Assembly (NCBI GenBank): GCA_949298005.1
Contig: CASFUN010000049.1
Span: 1-7,893, forward strand
Length of the DNA: 7,893 nt
DNA from: an uncultured Alphaproteobacteria bacterium
GTDB taxonomy: Bacteria; Pseudomonadota; Alphaproteobacteria; Rickettsiales; UBA1997
Direction of reading: 5' to 3'
Under the pieces are notes generated by a model. The model worked only from the letters and a program-made list of their open reading frames with translations, was not told where the DNA came from and did no database searches. Shown here in pieces: positions 6,334 to 7,893 of this stretch (within the stretch, counting starts at the first letter, position 1; each line of letters starts with the position of its first letter). The position numbers and the translations under genes are program-made.

Positions 6334-7501
6334 TATTTTTACAGATGAAATAAGAATTTTATTTAATCTATTACTAAAAGTTGGTGATGAAATAAGGTTA
6401 GTTGGTGGTTGTGTAAGAAATTATATTCTTGGTAAAGACATAGATGACTATGATTTAGCAACAAAATATAAGCCACAAGAATTAATAAAAATTTTAAGTA
6501 AAAATAACTTAAAATATTATGAGTCGGGTATAGATTTTGGAACTATTACTGTTATTATAAATAATAAACCATTTGAAATAACAAGTTTAAGGAAAGACAT
6601 AAAAACAGACGGTAGACATGCAAAAGTTGAATTTACAGATGATTATAGAATAGATGCTGAACGTAGGGATTTTACAATAAATGCATTATATTGCGATGCT
6701 GACTGTAATATTTATGATTATTTTGGTGGTTTTTCAGATTTAAAAAAAGGTATTTTAAGGTTTATAGGCAATCCTGAAGAGAGAATAATTGAAGATAATT
6801 TAAGAATTTTAAGGTTTTTTAGATTTTATTCATACTATGTATATTCTTTAGACTACAAGTCATTTAAAGCTTGTGCTAAATATGCTAAAAGTGTAAATAA
6901 TTTATCTAAAGAAAGAATTGCAAAAGAGTTTAATAAAATTTTTGAGTCAAAATATCCAATGAGTTCTCTTTCTAAAATGCAAAATATTGATATCTTACAA
7001 ACAATTTTTAATAAAAAATTAACGTTTAAGTCTCTGGAAATTTTTTATTCATTAGTTAATACAGTTGAGTATTTTAATTGTAATTATTTATTACCTATAG
7101 CGCTTTTAATATTTGAAAACAATATTGAATATAAATTTTTGATAACTAAGAAAGAAAAAGATTTTGTTAAGACTTTGACAAGAAATATACTACAAAAGAT
7201 TGATAATTTTGAATTAAAGAAACTTTTATTTGAGTTGAGTGACAGAGATATGGTAAAAAATATTATAGTGATGAATATATGCCTTAACTATAAAAAAGAA
7301 TATTTAGACTTGATAAAAGAAATTGATAGTATAGAAGTGCCAGAATTTAAAATAAATGGCAATATACTTGAAATGCATGGTTTTCGAAATAAAAAAGAAT
7401 ATTCTAAGATATTAAATAGTATGAAGCAAATATTTATTGATTCTAATTTCTCATTAGACACGCATGAAATATTAGAAAAATATTATATGTCAATTAGTTA
7501 G
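6317..7501 (+). CDS. cca: CCA tRNA nucleotidyltransferase (class II, poly(A)-polymerase family)
   Basis: A 394-residue enzyme that adds or repairs the 3' CCA end of tRNAs. The catalytic head has LVGGCVRNYILG at 28-39 and the metal-binding acids Asp44 and Asp46 in DIDDYDLAT. RRDFTINALYCD at 116-127 is the next conserved block, and IIEDNLRILRFFRF at 157-170 contains the nucleotide-selecting EDxxR motif of class II enzymes. The C-terminal half is divergent, helical and lysine-rich, as usual in AT-rich genomes. The alternative is a poly(A) polymerase (PcnB), which shares this fold; without a second copy in view, and because cca is essential, CCA addition is more likely. The ATG overlaps the end of the CDF gene by 17 bases in another frame, suggesting coupled translation. 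Its TAG stop overlaps the stop of the convergent virD4-like gene. Confidence 0.9.
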   Translation: MRVQPDIFTDEIRILFNLLLKVGDEIRLVGGCVRNYILGKDIDDYDLATKYKPQELIKILSKNNLKYYESGIDFGTITVIINNKPFEITSLRKDIKTDGRHAKVEFTDDYRIDAERRDFTINALYCDADCNIYDYFGGFSDLKKGILRFIGNPEERIIEDNLRILRFFRFYSYYVYSLDYKSFKACAKYAKSVNNLSKERIAKEFNKIFESKYPMSSLSKMQNIDILQTIFNKKLTFKSLEIFYSLVNTVEYFNCNYLLPIALLIFENNIEYKFLITKKEKDFVKTLTRNILQKIDNFELKKLLFELSDRDMVKNIIVMNICLNYKKEYLDLIKEIDSIEVPEFKINGNILEMHGFRNKKEYSKILNSMKQIFIDSNFSLDTHEILEKYYMSIS

Positions 7502-7893
7502 GTGTTAGCACTAGCTGTTGCTTCAGCGTTTTCTTCTTTAGGTTTTGTTTTCATTATAAATGGTTTTTGTTTTGGCACAAAACTTTTTTCCCATAGTCTA
7601 CTTGTAAACATTTTATCCTTGTAATAGAAGATTTTATTACATCTTATAGGGCTTTTGGATTCCATAAGTATAATTTCTTCGTCTCTAGGTAATGTAATAA
7701 TTTCCTGTGGCATAAGTAGATTCCTACTACTTTTACTTACACTTACACTTCTACTACCAGGATTTAAATCTAAATATTTAGGCTTACTACCACTTTCTGT
7801 GGTTATTGTTTTGTTACCAAGTAGGTCAGATATCATTTTTGCTGTTGTGGCATTGTTAGCAGAATAGGTAATTCTATATGTACAGTTCGATAG
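7498..7893 (-). CDS. virD4: VirD4-like type IV secretion coupling ATPase (C-terminal part, start outside window)
   Basis: 131 residues, open to the right window edge, so the N-terminal membrane anchor and Walker motifs lie outside. The fragment opens with YRITYSANNATTAKMISDLLGNKT, then SKSSRNLLMPQEIITLPRDE and EIILMESKSPIRCNKIFYYKD at roughly 55-93. In VirD4/TraG proteins this arrangement (nucleotide-domain end, RxLLxPxEIxxLPxDE, then a strand ending in PIxxxKIxYY) is the conserved C-terminal end of the motor domain. VirD4 is the hexameric inner-membrane ATPase that selects substrates and hands them to the VirB secretion channel. The last 25 residues or so are Lys, Glu and Ala rich and variable, a region that often binds effectors in this family. 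In Rickettsiales virD4 usually ends a virB8-virB9-virB10-virB11-virD4 cluster, so virB11 would be expected just beyond the window (inference). Its stop overlaps that of cca. Confidence 0.83.
   Translation of the reverse strand, partial: LSNCTYRITYSANNATTAKMISDLLGNKTITTESGSKPKYLDLNPGSRSVSVSKSSRNLLMPQEIITLPRDEEIILMESKSPIRCNKIFYYKDKMFTSRLWEKSFVPKQKPFIMKTKPKEENAEATASANT

Noticed and set aside
7498..7836. A complete 112-residue protein starting at the Met at 7836 on the minus strand
   Set aside because: The frame stays open to the window edge and the added residues (YRITYSANNATTAK) fit the VirD4 family, so the gene is partial.
7655..7867. Plus-strand reading frame of 70 residues inside the virD4-like gene
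   Set aside because: It is the antisense of a well-supported conserved coding region; its hydrophobic look follows from the complement of that sequence.
1..7893. CRISPR array, insertion sequence or prophage genes
   Set aside because: No regularly spaced direct repeats, no transposase or integrase motifs, and no terminal inverted repeats with target duplications were found.

Overview
The window comes from a very AT-rich bacterial genome, probably an obligate intracellular alphaproteobacterium of the order Rickettsiales. Three things point that way: the extreme A+T bias even at constrained codons, the alphaproteobacterial form of the housekeeping genes (mlaF-type ABC ATPase, rlmN, mnmE, folA, cca), and at the right edge the C-terminal part of a VirD4-type type IV secretion coupling ATPase. 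Genus cannot be assigned by reading.

Layout. 2-478 (+) is the 3' part of an MlaF-like lipid-transport ATPase. One base later comes rlmN (480-1538, +). Overlapping the rlmN stop, and preceded by a good Shine-Dalgarno, starts a small outer-membrane beta-barrel gene (1535-2266, +). It is broken by two frameshifts, one at a run of nine A and one about 65 bases before the end; restoring the frame gives a signal peptide, an aromatic-rich barrel and a terminal Phe. A non-coding gap (2267-2465) holds an 8-bp inverted repeat wrapped around a consensus -35 hexamer, then a small secreted or membrane protein (2466-2768, +). A second gap (2769-2944) precedes a membrane-anchored Gln/Asn-rich protein (2945-3511, +), followed six bases later by mnmE (3518-4870, +). 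folA (4872-5372, -) meets mnmE tail to tail with a one-base gap. Across a 100-bp divergent gap lies a cation-diffusion-facilitator transporter (5473-6333, +), which overlaps the start of cca (6317-7501, +). The stop of cca overlaps the stop of the convergent virD4 fragment (7498-7893, -).

Functionally this is mainly translation and tRNA/rRNA maintenance (rlmN, mnmE, cca), one-carbon metabolism (folA), envelope and metal homeostasis (mlaF, CDF transporter, the decayed barrel) and the edge of a type IV secretion locus. The genes are tightly packed. The exception is the 1.5 kb block at 1535-3511, which holds three envelope-type genes without recognisable family and the only intergenic gaps of more than about 150 bp. 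No new multi-gene system is evident. The most notable items are the doubly frameshifted barrel gene, the two orphan envelope proteins with their promoter-like upstream regions, and the CDF transporter that has lost its second zinc-site motif.
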